Below, piece after piece: positions 24,185-34,850 of a stretch of DNA of 64,000 bases. The position numbers and the translations under genes are program-made. How positions within the stretch are numbered: position 1 is the first letter of the stretch; every line of letters begins with the position of its first letter. The notes below the pieces were generated by a model. It had not been told where the DNA came from. It did not search any database and saw only the letters and a program-made list of their open reading frames with translations. This DNA comes from Bolinopsis microptera (lineage: Eukaryota > Ctenophora > Tentaculata > Lobata > Bolinopsidae): NCBI RefSeq assembly GCF_026151205.1, contig NC_087080.1, positions 12,969,337 to 13,033,336 on the forward strand. Reading direction: 5' to 3'.

Positions 24185-24670
24185 GTCTAAAGCTAAAGTC
24201 GGCAGTCGCAGAGTTAACCCCCACAAAGGTTACACAAGGAAAAACACTTTATCTCAACGAGGAACAATTTGCAGCAACACATGCAATCGATAAAGACCTC
24301 TCAACTGTAGCAGCTACTGTCACTGATAACGGAGCAGGCTGGATAAAGTTAGAGTTTGATGGAACCTACTTTATCCACAAGGTCCTTATCTACCACCAAT
24401 TTTATACCGACTGGTACCAAAACCGTCCTGAAAGTCAATGGTGTGCAGAGAATGAAGCTAATTTTAAGATGTGTGTGGATGGTCATAACGATGTAGATGT
24501 GTCAGTGTACCAAGGAGAGGTAAAACAGAGCTCCTGCGGGACACTCCAACTAACATACGGACTAGAGCAGGCAGACCAGATCTACACACTGATCTGTGAC
24601 ACTGACGGGGACACTGTAAAGCTCAGCAAGAGTATAGGGAACATAAATGTAGCTGAAGTTGTTGTAACAG
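24185..24670 (+). CDS. F-exon 9: galactose-binding cassette exon
   Basis: 486 bp, intact, 1938 bp from copy 7 with the same intron variants, so it belongs to the second half of a two-exon duplication. Confidence 0.75.
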
Positions 24671-25157
24671 GTGAATTGTATTAAAGAGAAACAAATTTGA
24701 CCAAAATTCATAATCATGGGTAGAGTGGACCACTGCCAGTGTCTCTCTTTCCCAACCAAAAGGAAATGATATTAATTTGATTGACCGTCTGCAAAATATG
24801 CAAAATGATACGAGAATGAAATCGGTCGCTCGATTTTCTCATTCATTCACGGCTTACGAATTGTAATAAGTTTCGAATAATTAAATCAATCGCATGCTAT
24901 AAAAATCTCTTTGGGTTGCGTTTGGGTCGACACCTAGTATTTCGGGATAAGGGTGGTAGTTAGTGAATTAGCTGACGTTCATTGAGTGAAAGTCAATTCA
25001 TAAAACCGAATGCAATAAACGCAATCATATATAAAAATACGTTTGACCAACATAAAAGTATTCATAATAAATATAAGTAATATAAGTACTAAATTCTCCG
25101 AATTTGTTTTTTGTATCAAATAGGTAAATGTGCAGTATTTTAATTGTGATACTTCAG

Positions 25158-25643
25158 GTCTAAAGCTAAAGTCGGCAGTCGCAGAGTTGACCCCCACAAA
25201 GGTTACACAAGGAAAAACACTTTATCTCAACGAGGAACAATTTGCAGCAACACATGCAATCGATAAAGACCTCTCAACTGTAGCAGCTACTGTCACTGAT
25301 AACGGAGCAGGCTGGATAAAGTTAGAGTTTGATGGAACCTACTTTATCCACAAGGTCCTTATCTACCACCAATTTTATACCGACTGGTACCAAAACCGTC
25401 CTGAAAGTCAATGGTGTGCAGAGAATGATGCTAATTTTAAGATGTGTGTGGATGGTCATAACGAAGTAGATGTGTCAGTGTACCAAGGAGAGGTAAAACA
25501 GAGCTCCTGCGGGACACTCCAACTAACATACGGACTAGAGCAGGCAGACCAGATCTACACACTGATCTGTGACACTGACGGGGACACTGTAAAGCTCAGC
25601 AAGAGTATAGGGAACATAAATGTAGCTGAAGTTGTTGTAACAG
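25158..25643 (+). CDS. F-exon 10: galactose-binding cassette exon
   Basis: 486 bp, intact, 1938 bp from copy 8. The exon differs from copy 8 (E-N-D-A-N-F and H-N-E-V-D-V) although the flanks match, which suggests gene conversion or exchange within the exon. Confidence 0.75.
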
Positions 25644-26130
25644 GTGAATTGTATTAAAGAGAAACAAATTTGACCAAAACCCATAATCATGGGTAGAGTG
25701 GACCGCTGCCAGTGTATCTCTTTCCCAACCAAAAGGAAATGATATTAATTTGATTGACCGTCTGCAAAATATGCAAAATGATACGAGAATGAAATTGGTC
25801 GCTCGATTTTCTCATTCATTCACAGCTTACGAATTGTAATAAGTTTCGATGAATTAAATCAATCACATGCTGTAAAAATCTCTTTGGGTTGCGTTCGGGT
25901 CGACACCTAGTATTTCGGGATAAGGGTGGTAGTTAGTGAATTAGCTTACGTTTATTGAGTGAAAGTCAATTCATAAAACCGAATGCAATAAACGCAATCA
26001 TATATAAAAATACGTTTGACCAACATAAAAGTATTCATAATAAATATAAGTAATATAAGTACTAAATTCTCCGAATTTGTTTTTTGTATCAAATAGGTAA
26101 ATGTGCAGTATTTTAATTGTGATACTTCAG

Positions 26131-26616
26131 GTCTAAAGCTAAAGTCGGCAGTCGCAGAGTTAACCCCCACAAAGGTTACACAAGGAAAAACACTTTATCT
26201 CAACGAGGAACAATTTGCAGCAACACATGCAATCGATAAAGACCTCTCAACTGTAGCAGCTACTGTCACTGATAACGGAGCAGGCTGGATAAAGTTAGAG
26301 TTTGATGGAACCTACTTTATCCACAAGGTCCTTATCTACCACCAATTTTATACCAACTGGTACCAAAACCGTCCTGAAAGTCAATGGTGTGCAGAGAATG
26401 ATGCTAATTTTAAGATGTGTGTGGATGGTCATAACGAAGTAGATGTGTCAGTGTACCAAGGAGAGGTAAAACAGAGCTCTTGCGGGACACTCCAACTAAC
26501 ATACGGACTAGAGCAGGCAGACCAGATCTACACACTGATCTGTGACACTGACGGGGACACTGTAAAGCTCAGCAAGAGTATAGGGAACATAAATGTAGCT
26601 GAAGTTGTTGTAACAG
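26131..26616 (+). CDS. F-exon 11: galactose-binding cassette exon
   Basis: 486 bp, intact; N before W-Y-Q-N-R and E-N-D-A-N-F. The intron after its donor differs slightly (GAATTGTATCATTATAAGAG). It precedes LDLa-exon 3. Confidence 0.75.
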
Positions 26617-26872
26617 GTGAATTGTATCATTATAAGAGAAACGAATTTGACCAAAACCCATAATCATGGGTAGAGTGGACCGCTGCCAGTGTCTCTCTTT
26701 CCCAACCAAAAGGAAATGATATTAATTTGATTGACCGTCTGCAAAATATGCAAAATGATACGAAACTGAAATCGGTCGCTCGCTTTTCCCATACTTTTTT
26801 TATAATAATTTTATAATAATCCATAATTCTATATTCTTTAAATATAATTACAAACATCAACTAATCCCCCAG

Positions 26873-26992
26873 GAGCAGAATGTGAGGAAGGGAAGGCACG
26901 TTGTGCGGATGGAGTGCAATGTATTGAGGACAATTCTTTTTGTGATGGTTCAGCAGATTGTGAAGATGGTTCAGATGAAGATAATTGCCCAG
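26873..26992 (+). CDS. LDLa-exon 3: LDL-receptor class A cassette exon
   Basis: 120 bp, phase 1-1, with the same peptide as copy 1 (acidic end D-E-D-N-C). The acceptor is preceded by CTAATCCCCCAG as in the other copies. Confidence 0.85.
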
Positions 26993-27224
26993 GTTGAGTA
27001 TTGATAAAATTACTTATAAATTTTACCCTAAAACCTAAAATTCTGAAATAACACCTTACAGCTATTATATTAGTCCAATATAGCTCCCGCCATCTCACAA
27101 TACCAAATGCAATAAACGCAATCATATATAAAACTACGTTTGACCAACATGAAAGTATTCATAATAAATATAAGTATTACTAATATGAGTACTAAATTCC
27201 CCGAATTTGTATCAATTATTAATA

Positions 27225-27386
27225 GGGTTTGCAACCGATATTATCGGCGATAATTTGTGAAAAACTCATTATCGGTTATCGGCGATAATTTCTAACCGTT
27301 AAACCAATGATGACAATATTTGTTTCTTCAAAAATCATTCCCAAAAAGTTCGAAATTCCGTATAATCATCGATCAAATTTAGCGTT
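27225..27386. repeat. palindromic relic with ATTATCGGCGATAAT, copy C
   Basis: Third copy of the relic at the equivalent position after an LDLa-exon. The sequence then diverges from copy A and includes a GACGAGTCCAACTCAGCGTGCGTCCTGGTA stretch (27570-27600) also seen near 34800 and 59890. Confidence 0.6.
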
Positions 27387-28060
27387 ACCTTGACCTAATT
27401 CTAACTGTCCACTTTAAATCTTGATATACCTTATCAGACCATATTTGACCGGACATTAAATGAACGGACATAATTATGAACGGACATTAAAATGAACGTT
27501 CGAAGGCATTCAAAACTTAACGGGTGATACTCGTAAAACATTTGTTTCAAATAGTACCGGAGGGTCGACGAGTCCAACTCAGCGTGCGTCCTGGTACGTA
27601 GGTTATAAACCTACAACATACAATTCAAAACCATCAAAAATCCAATATTTTTCATCGTTTTTTTTTTGCATTTTTAAAACTTTAGCAGATAATTGGTAAA
27701 TTATTTTTCGTACAATAACTATAAGCAAAAAAGGCAGTCGTTAAGCAGTCAAAATGTCAAAATGTCAAAATGTCTTTAGATCCTGATCAGTGTTGTTGTC
27801 ACCGCGGTTGATAATGAAAGTTGTGTAAAAACAACAAATACGAAATTTGATGATCATATCACAGGTGATCATCTTCCTCAAATGGGGTATCGTGCAATAA
27901 ATATTCCATGCTTTAAGCATCATACCAGTAATACATGCTTTTTAAAAACAATTTTGTATTCGACCACCTCGGTCCTGCATTTCAGTGTAAACTTTACAAG
28001 ATCTGGAGGTAAATAATAACTCCGAAGATGTGAACGGTTGATTACGGACCAATTGATATA

Positions 28061-30905
28061 TGGACACGTTCATTGAAGTTTGAGGATATTGGTAAATATT
28101 AGTGACCCTACTGAATGGCACGATGATGTAAAATGTGTCACACTATGAAACTATATAAACCCTCTAACCCTAAGATAATCGTTTCATCCTCTAGATAAAG
28201 TTTGTCGCATAACGATATCTTTATCAGACGATAAGATATCGCTAAAATGCGGCCGGCAGTGAGTTGTAAACTTTGTCACACTATAAAAACGTGACGGAGT
28301 TTATATGGACCCCTTGTTGCCGTGTTTGACCAAATTTTCGAATTTCCAATTCATAGAATGGCTGTATATGACTATTATCTACATATTCAGCGACTTTTTT
28401 TCTTAAATGGTAGCACCATGTAAACTCCGTCACACATTTAAGAAATTTATATGAGGGATGTTTATGACATCCTGACAAGAAATGCCGAATAGTCTAACAT
28501 TATTTTGTGAGCTGAATGTGTTTGGAATTGTTCACATATTTCATTGTTATAGGCAAATACAAATACAGAAGGCAGAAATAGGTAAATTTAGTCACATAAA
28601 TTTGTATGATATCTCAACATGTGTGAAATTGAGTAAATATTAGTATACCAACTTAAACACCCTATATTACGTACTATGGATCAATTGACAATATTTCAAC
28701 CATACGCCGGTCATATAAATTATTATATGGCAGTGATATGTTAACATTGGATAAATTTCAACACCTAAACAGGGTAAAAATTTGTAAATTTCGTCACAAA
28801 AAAAATATTATAACTTTATTTGCTCCGTGTTGGCAAAATAACTAATTTATCGACATATTGATGGTGATAAAGTAACAGTATATACTAATTGAGGTATGAT
28901 TCTTCAAAATAGGGGCAAGAAATGTAAATTTCGTCACATCAGCCATTGCATTAGTTAGATATATTTTCTTCCATATCAAATGCCCTTATTATAGTCGGAA
29001 TGGATTTATACAGGAAATATAGAAACCCATGCCCATTTTTCATCACATTGAAATTATACTGTTGGGGCAGGAAAACTAAATTTCGTCACATTTCGGTAAA
29101 TTAGTGATATCAAACTCAGTATTGTTAAACTTGGGTTCTGATTTTCTGAAAAATAACCTACCAATAATTCCTGGAAGAATATCGAATTCTAATCGGGGTA
29201 TGGTTCTTCAAAATAGGGTCAAGAAATGTAAATTTCGTAACATACGTCATTGTAAAATGTAGATACATTTTCTTTCACATCAACAGTCCTAATTATAGTT
29301 CGAAATGATTAATTCAGAGATAAAGGAAATATAGAAACCCATGCCCATTTTTCATCACATTGAAATTATACTTTTGGGGCAGGAAAAGTGAATTTCGTCA
29401 CATTTCGGTAACTTAGTATAATCAAACTCAGAATTGTCAAACTTGAGTTCTGCTGAATAATAACCTACTGATAATTCCTGGAAGAATATTGAATTCTAAT
29501 CGAGGCATGTTTCTTCAAAATAGGGTCAAGAAATGTAAATTTCGTCACATCAGCCATTGCATTAGTTAGATAGATTTTCTTTCATATCAACTGCCCTTAT
29601 TATTATTGTGACAATTTTTACATCAACTGCCCTTAACTTGAATCAGCTCTATCTGTGCATCGTCCTTATATACAGTTTTCCCGCCTTCCAAACCAAAATC
29701 AGATATAAATGATTTCGGCAATTCACCCAAAATTTTAACTTCCATATAATGTGACAGAATTTACATCATTTCCCAATAAGTGCATGTATTTGCTAACTTT
29801 TCAAAACAACATATTTTAGGGCTATGATTGGTAAAAAAACCATCAAATAATGAGTTGAAAGGGTTTTGAGGACACCTCACAGTAGAAAAGAGGTATCGTA
29901 TTCTGAGTGTGACAAAGTTTACGAAATATTGCCTTAAAACCGTTCGATACCTGCCCTTTAGCCAAATGTTGTATCATAATTGTTAGAATGACCTAATCTA
30001 CTATATTATTTTAAACAAAAAATGCTAATTGGGCAGCTATGGTTAACACAGTCACAAAAATGTGACATTTTTTACATTATAGTGCCTAAAAACAATAAAT
30101 TGTATTTGAATTTCTGAGCCGTGTATATGGAAGTATGGTTCACGTGGCTAATGTCCAGAACTTCTGAACACGCTATTTTTTTGTTTACCAATATCCTTAA
30201 ACTTCAACATGAACGTGTCCATTTACGATTTCGTATCATTTTGTGACGATGTTTACATCAACTGTCCTATACTTCAATCAACTGTATCCGTGTATCGTCC
30301 TCGATCATATATAGTTTTCCCGCCTTCCAAACCAAAATCAGATATAAATGATTTCGGAAATTCACCCAGAATTTCAAATTCCATATAATGTGACAGAATT
30401 TACATCATTTCCCAATAGCCAAGCGCATGTATTTGTTAACTTTTCAAAACAACATATTTTAGGGCTATGATTGGCAGAAGAACTATCAAATAATGAGTTG
30501 AAAGGGTTTTGAGGACACTTCACAGTAGAAAATAGGTCTCGTATTCTGAGTGTGACAAAGTTTACGAAATGTTGCCTTAAAGCCGTTCGATCACTGCCCT
30601 TTAGGCCTAAATTGTATCATAATTGTTAGATTGACCTAATCTACTATATTTTAGACCAAAAAATGCTAATTGGGCAGCTATGGTAAACAATGTCACAAAA
30701 ATGTGACATTTTTTACATAATAGTGCCTAAAAGAAATACATTTTATTTTTGAGCAGTGCATATGGGAGTATGGGTCACGTGGCTAATGTTCAGAACTTAT
30801 GAACACGCTAGATTAATATATGTTAAAATTAAACCACTATCGTCAAAAACGCTTTTTTAGAAATTTACCAATTTCCAGTTCCTCAAACTTCAATGAACGT
30901 GTCCA
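28061..30905. mobile_element. 2.85-kb TIR element with iterated GTAAATTTCGTCACA motif
   Basis: Ends are perfect 26-bp inverted repeats starting TGGACACGTTCATTGAAG (28061-28086 and 30880-30905). The empty site at 12600 (GATATATAAC) shows a 2-bp TA duplication. The interior has no transposase. It holds tandem repeats of roughly 310 bp (about 28905-29620) and 600 bp (about 29630-30800), and an internal copy of the right end at about 30187-30221. At least 15 copies of GTAAAYTTCGTCACA occur, mostly one orientation left of about 29600 and inverted to its right. Confidence 0.8.
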
Positions 30906-30928
30906 TATAACACAGTTTTTCAACTTAG

Positions 30929-31099
30929 TTGATGGAGGATTGAGTGCGTTTGGAGAATGGTCAGAGTGCTCAACTTCTTGTGGAGAAGGACAACAGACCA
31001 GGGAAAGAAGCTGTAACAACCCAGCCCCAGATAATGGTGGTGCTGATTGTGAGGGAAGTTTGACAGAATCGCAAAATTGCAACTCCGGTCCTTGTCCAG
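30929..31099 (+). CDS. TSP1-exon 3: thrombospondin type 1 cassette exon
   Basis: 171 bp, phase 1-1, short-loop form (G-E-G-Q-Q, P-A-P-D-N). The acceptor region (CAGTTTTTCAACTTAG) lies only 23 bp after the end of the 2.85-kb TIR element. Confidence 0.86.
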
Positions 31100-31249
31100 G
31101 TTCGTTAAGTAACCTATTATATTCGATAATTCAGTACGAAGAAAAAACATAACAACTAAAAATTAAATTGACTTTTCTCAAAGTTCAGAAAGTATTAGCG
31201 CAAAATAAATTCTGTTATATTTGATATATAACACAGCTTTTCAACTTAG

Positions 31250-31441
31250 TTGATGGAGGATTAGTTGATGGAGGATTGAGTGCGTTTGGAGAATGGTCAG
31301 AGTGCTCAACTTCTTGTGGAGAAGGCCAAGGACAACAGACCAGGGAAAGAAGCTGTAATAACCCAGCCCCAGCTAATGGTGGTGCTGATTGTGAGGGAAG
31401 TTTGACAGAAGCGCAAAATTGCAACTCCGGTCCTTGTCCAG
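31250..31441 (+). CDS. TSP1-exon 4: thrombospondin type 1 cassette exon with duplicated acceptor
   Basis: 192 bp from the first acceptor. A 15-bp in-frame duplication (TTGATGGAGGATTAG) adds D-G-G-L-V and creates a second acceptor at 31265, which would give a 177-bp exon. Long-loop form (G-E-G-Q-G-Q-Q). Confidence 0.86.
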
Positions 31442-31592
31442 GTTCGTTAAGTAACCTATTATATTCGATAATTCAGTACGAAGAAAAAAACATAACAACT
31501 AAAAATTAAATTGACTTTTCCCAAAGTTCAGAAAGTATTAGCGCAAAATAAAATCTGTTATATTTGATATATAACACAGCTTTTCAACTTAG

Positions 31593-31784
31593 TTGATGGA
31601 GGATTAGTTGATGGAGGATTGAGTGCGTTTGGAGAATGGTCAGAGTGCTCAACTTCTTGTGGAGAAGGCCAAGGACAACAGACCAGGGAAAGAAGCTGTA
31701 ATAACCCAGCCCCAGCTAATGGTGGTGCTGATTGTGAGGGAAGTTTGACAGAAGCGCAAAATTGCAACTCCGGTCCTTGTCCAG
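31593..31784 (+). CDS. TSP1-exon 5: thrombospondin type 1 cassette exon with duplicated acceptor
   Basis: 192 bp, long-loop form with the doubled acceptor. The first donor-side codon after the exon differs (GTTGG instead of GTTCG). The downstream intron contains the LINE insertion at 31856. Confidence 0.86.
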
Positions 31785-31855
31785 GTTGGTTAAGTAACCT
31801 ATTAGTATTATAATTATATTCGATAATTCAGTACCAAGTACGAAGAAAAAACATA

Positions 31856-32229
31856 GTAGTAGTAGTAAATCTTTCAAAGTACGAAATATCTCTTTAAAAG
31901 AGCATCCTAGGCACCTTATAGATATCAAAACGCATAAAAAAGAAAACAAAAACATCAACCATCTTCTAACTTCTTCCACTCCTCCCTATCTAAAGCTAAA
32001 AATCTAAGGTCTTCGAAATCAGTCAAATTCTTAAGTCTAATATCAAGATTTCTACTAGTCAAGTCTTTTCTAATAACATCTAATAAGTTTAAACATGGTC
32101 TACCCCGTCTCCCTTCCATAAAAATATCAGAATTTATAGCAAATAACATAGAGGTGTATGCTGGTGAGTCTTCCTGTCCTCTTAAGATATGTCCTAACAT
32201 TCTCCATCGAAACTTAGAGACTCTCACAC
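31856..32229 (-). mobile_element. LINE 3'-end insertion in TSP1 array intron
   Basis: Flanked by a perfect 10-bp duplication AAAAAACATA (31846-31855 and 32230-32239). On the minus strand it encodes a non-LTR retrotransposon tail (F-R-W-R-M-L-G-H-I-L-R, G-R-R-G-R-P) and ends in a short (TAC)n run, a typical LINE 3' tail. It is severely 5'-truncated. Confidence 0.88.
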
Positions 32230-32337
32230 AAAAAACATAACAACTAAAAATTAAATTGACTTTTCCCAAAGTTCAGAAAGTATTAGCGCAAAATAAAATC
32301 TGTTATATTTGATACATAACACAGCTTTTCAACTTAG

Positions 32338-32529
32338 TTGATGGAGGATTAGTTGATGGAGGATTGAGTGCGTTTGGAGAATGGTCAGAGTGCTCAACTT
32401 CTTGTGGAGAAGGCCAAGGACAACAGACCAGGGAAAGAAGCTGTAATAACCCAGCCCCAGCTAATGGTGGTGCTGATTGTGAGGGAAGTTTGACAGAAGC
32501 GCAAAATTGCAACTCCGGTCCTTGTCCAG
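32338..32529 (+). CDS. TSP1-exon 6: thrombospondin type 1 cassette exon with duplicated acceptor
   Basis: 192 bp, phase 1-1, long-loop form. The GTTGG donor context is shared with copy 5, which suggests these two arose from one another before the LINE insertion. Confidence 0.86.
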
Positions 32530-32687
32530 GTTGGTTAAGTAACCTATTATATTCGATAATTCAGTACGAAGAAAAAAACATAACGACTAAAAATTAAATT
32601 GACTTTTCTCAAAGTTCAGAAAGTATTAGCAATTAGCGCAAAATAAAATCTGTTATATTTTATATATAACACAGCTTTTCAACTTAG

Positions 32688-32879
32688 TTGATGGAGGATT
32701 AGTTGATGGAGGATTGAGTGCGTTTGGAGAATGGTCAGAGTGCTCAACTTCTTGTGGAGAAGGCCAAGGACAACAGACCAGGGAAAGAAGCTGTAACAAC
32801 CCAGCCCCAGCTAATGGTGGTGCTGATTGTGAGGGAAGTTTGACAGAAGCGCAAAATTGCAACTCCGGTCCTTGTCCAG
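32688..32879 (+). CDS. TSP1-exon 7: thrombospondin type 1 cassette exon with duplicated acceptor
   Basis: 192 bp. Its downstream intron (GTTCGTTAATTAACC, then TATTTCGATAATTCAGTATGAAG) matches the intron after TSP1-exon 1, linking this pair to the upstream block. Confidence 0.86.
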
Positions 32880-33028
32880 GTTCGTTAATTAACCTATTAT
32901 ATTTCGATAATTCAGTATGAAGAAAAAACATAACAACTAAATATTAAATTGACTTTTTCCAAAGTTCAGAAAGTATTAGCGCAAAATAAAATCTGTTATA
33001 TTTGATATGACACAGCTTTTCAACTTAG

Positions 33029-33199
33029 TTGATGGAGGATTGAGTGCGTTTGGAGAATGGTCAGAGTGCTCAACTTCTTGTGGAGAAGGACAACAGACCA
33101 GGGAAAGAAGCTGTAACAACCCAGCCCCAGATAATGGTGGTGCTGATTGTGAGGGAAGTTTGACAGAAGCGCAAAATTGCAACTCCGGTCCTTGTCCAG
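33029..33199 (+). CDS. TSP1-exon 8: thrombospondin type 1 cassette exon
   Basis: 171 bp, short-loop form, single acceptor. It occupies the place equivalent to TSP1-exon 2 but keeps the usual G-P-C-P end. Confidence 0.86.
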
Positions 33200-33349
33200 G
33201 TTCGTTAAGTAACCTATTATATTCGATAATTCAGTACGAAGAAAAAACATAACAACTAAAAATTAAATTGACTTTTCTCAAAGTTCAGAAAGTATTAGCG
33301 CAAAATAAAATCTGTTATATTTGATATATAACACAGCTTTTCAACTTAG

Positions 33350-33541
33350 TTGATGGAGGATTAGTTGATGGAGGATTGAGTGCGTTTGGAGAATGGTCAG
33401 AGTGCTCAACTTCTTGTGGAGAAGGCCAAGGACAACAGACCAGGGAAAGAAGCTGTAACAACCCAGCCCCAGCTAATGGTGGTGCTGATTGTGAGGGAAG
33501 TTTGACAGAAGCGCAAAATTGCAACTCCGGTCCTTGTCCAG
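33350..33541 (+). CDS. TSP1-exon 9: thrombospondin type 1 cassette exon with duplicated acceptor
   Basis: 192 bp, long-loop form, doubled acceptor. Confidence 0.86.
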
Positions 33542-33693
33542 GTTCGTTAAGTAACCTATTATATATTCGATAATTCAGTACGAAGAAAAAACATAACAAC
33601 TAAAAATTAAATTGACTTTTTCCAAAGTTCAGAAAGTATTAGCGCAAAATAAAATCTGTTATATTTGATATATGACACAGCTTTTCAACTTAG

Positions 33694-33870
33694 TTGATGG
33701 AGGATTGAGTGCGTTTGGAGAATGGTCAGAGTGCTCAACTTCTTGTGGAGAAGGCCAAGGACAACAGACCAGGGAAAGAAGCTGTAACAACCCAGCCCCA
33801 GCTAATGGTGGTGCTGATTGTGAGGGAAGTTTGACAGAAGCGCAAAATTGCAACTCCGGTCCTTGTCCAG
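33694..33870 (+). CDS. TSP1-exon 10: thrombospondin type 1 cassette exon, last of array
   Basis: 177 bp, long-loop form but with a single acceptor. It is followed by the same AAAACTTCATAATA intron tail as TSP1-exon 2. No further domain exon was recognised downstream on the plus strand. Confidence 0.86.
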
Positions 33871-34007
33871 GTTCGTTAAGTAACCTATTATATATTCGAT
33901 AATTCAGTACGAAGAAAAAACATAACAACTAAAAATTAAATTGACTTTTCCCAAAGTTCAGAAAGTATTAGCGCAAAATAAAAACTTCATAATATTAATA
34001 AATATAA

Positions 34008-34448
34008 GGGTAGTAGTAAACCCGCGATGGGGTGGCATGTGCCTCAATGAAAATATTACAATCATTTATTATTATATCAATTTATCATTAAATATTTCAA
34101 CAATATCAATAACGTATGGTTGATCCCTTACACTTAGTAAAATATATAAAAATAAAGTTAATCTACACTAAAGAATAACTAATCGATATTATATAAATCA
34201 ACAATATTATCTCCCCATCTTCTTGTAGTCATTTTATCAAAGCGGTAGAAATCCAAGTAATTTTAATACGCGGTGCGCAAGGAATTTCGTTAAAAAATGT
34301 GTAGGCAAGATAAGCCTAAGTTTGGCTTAATAAGTTGCAGAATAAATTGCAGTGACTGATTGTCAAATGCATTATCGCAGTTCATTTATTTGACTGCACT
34401 AACGTTTAGTGATTCTCTAACACTAACAGCTGTTATATATTGCTAATA
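34008..34448. mobile_element. Probable insertion of unknown type
   Basis: Compared with the equivalent site at 13250 (ATAAGGGTTCTTTTGCGATAG), about 440 bp is inserted, beginning GTAGTAGTAAACCCGCGATGGGG. The GTAGTAG end resembles the (TAC)n tail of the LINE at 31856 read on the minus strand, so it may be another LINE 3' end. No protein match was recognised. Confidence 0.45.
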
Positions 34449-34449
34449 T

Positions 34450-34760
34450 TTCTTTTGCGATAGTGTAATTGCGACAACTAGCGCTGGATGTCGACAACTA
34501 GCGCTATCCAGCGCTAGTTGTCGCCATCCAGCGCTAGTTGTCGCTGGTATTGGTAAAAGATATCCAGCGCAAAATATAAATTTTCGATAATTGTCGCAAT
34601 CCAGTGCTAGTTGTCGCCATCAGCGCTAGTTGTCGCTATCCAGCGCTAGTTGTCGAAAACTATTGTCAACAACTATCCAGCGCTAGTTATCGAACTGTTT
34701 TCTGCGATGGCCAGTTGTGCTGGCCATCACAAACTGTCGGATGCGACAATGTGGCATAAC
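34450..34760. repeat. palindromic (CCAGCGCTAGTTGTCG) repeat block B
   Basis: Homologue of the block at 13256, again directly after a TSP1 run. It includes the TGCGATGGCCAGTTG/TGGCCATC hairpin and ends in the GACGAGTCCAACTCGGCGCGCGTCC stretch. Confidence 0.7.
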
Positions 34761-34850
34761 TTAACGGGTGATACTCGTAAAATATCTGTTCCAGGACCGT
34801 CGACGAGTCCAACTCGGCGCGCGTCCTGGTAGATTGTAAACCTACATTGT

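Noticed and set aside
2150-26663. Eleven separate small genes each starting at M-Q-Y-F-N-C
   Set aside because: The apparent start is GTG preceded by an in-frame ATAG, with splice acceptors at the start and a donor at the end; they are internal exons, not genes.
28281-28478. Protein-coding gene inside the 2.85-kb TIR element
   Set aside because: A single 65-codon frame with no domain pattern or splice partners, in highly AT-rich repeat.
30843-33928. Repeated minus-strand frames opposite the TSP1 exons
   Set aside because: They are antisense shadows that recur because the exons recur; the plus strand has the cysteine pattern and the splice sites.
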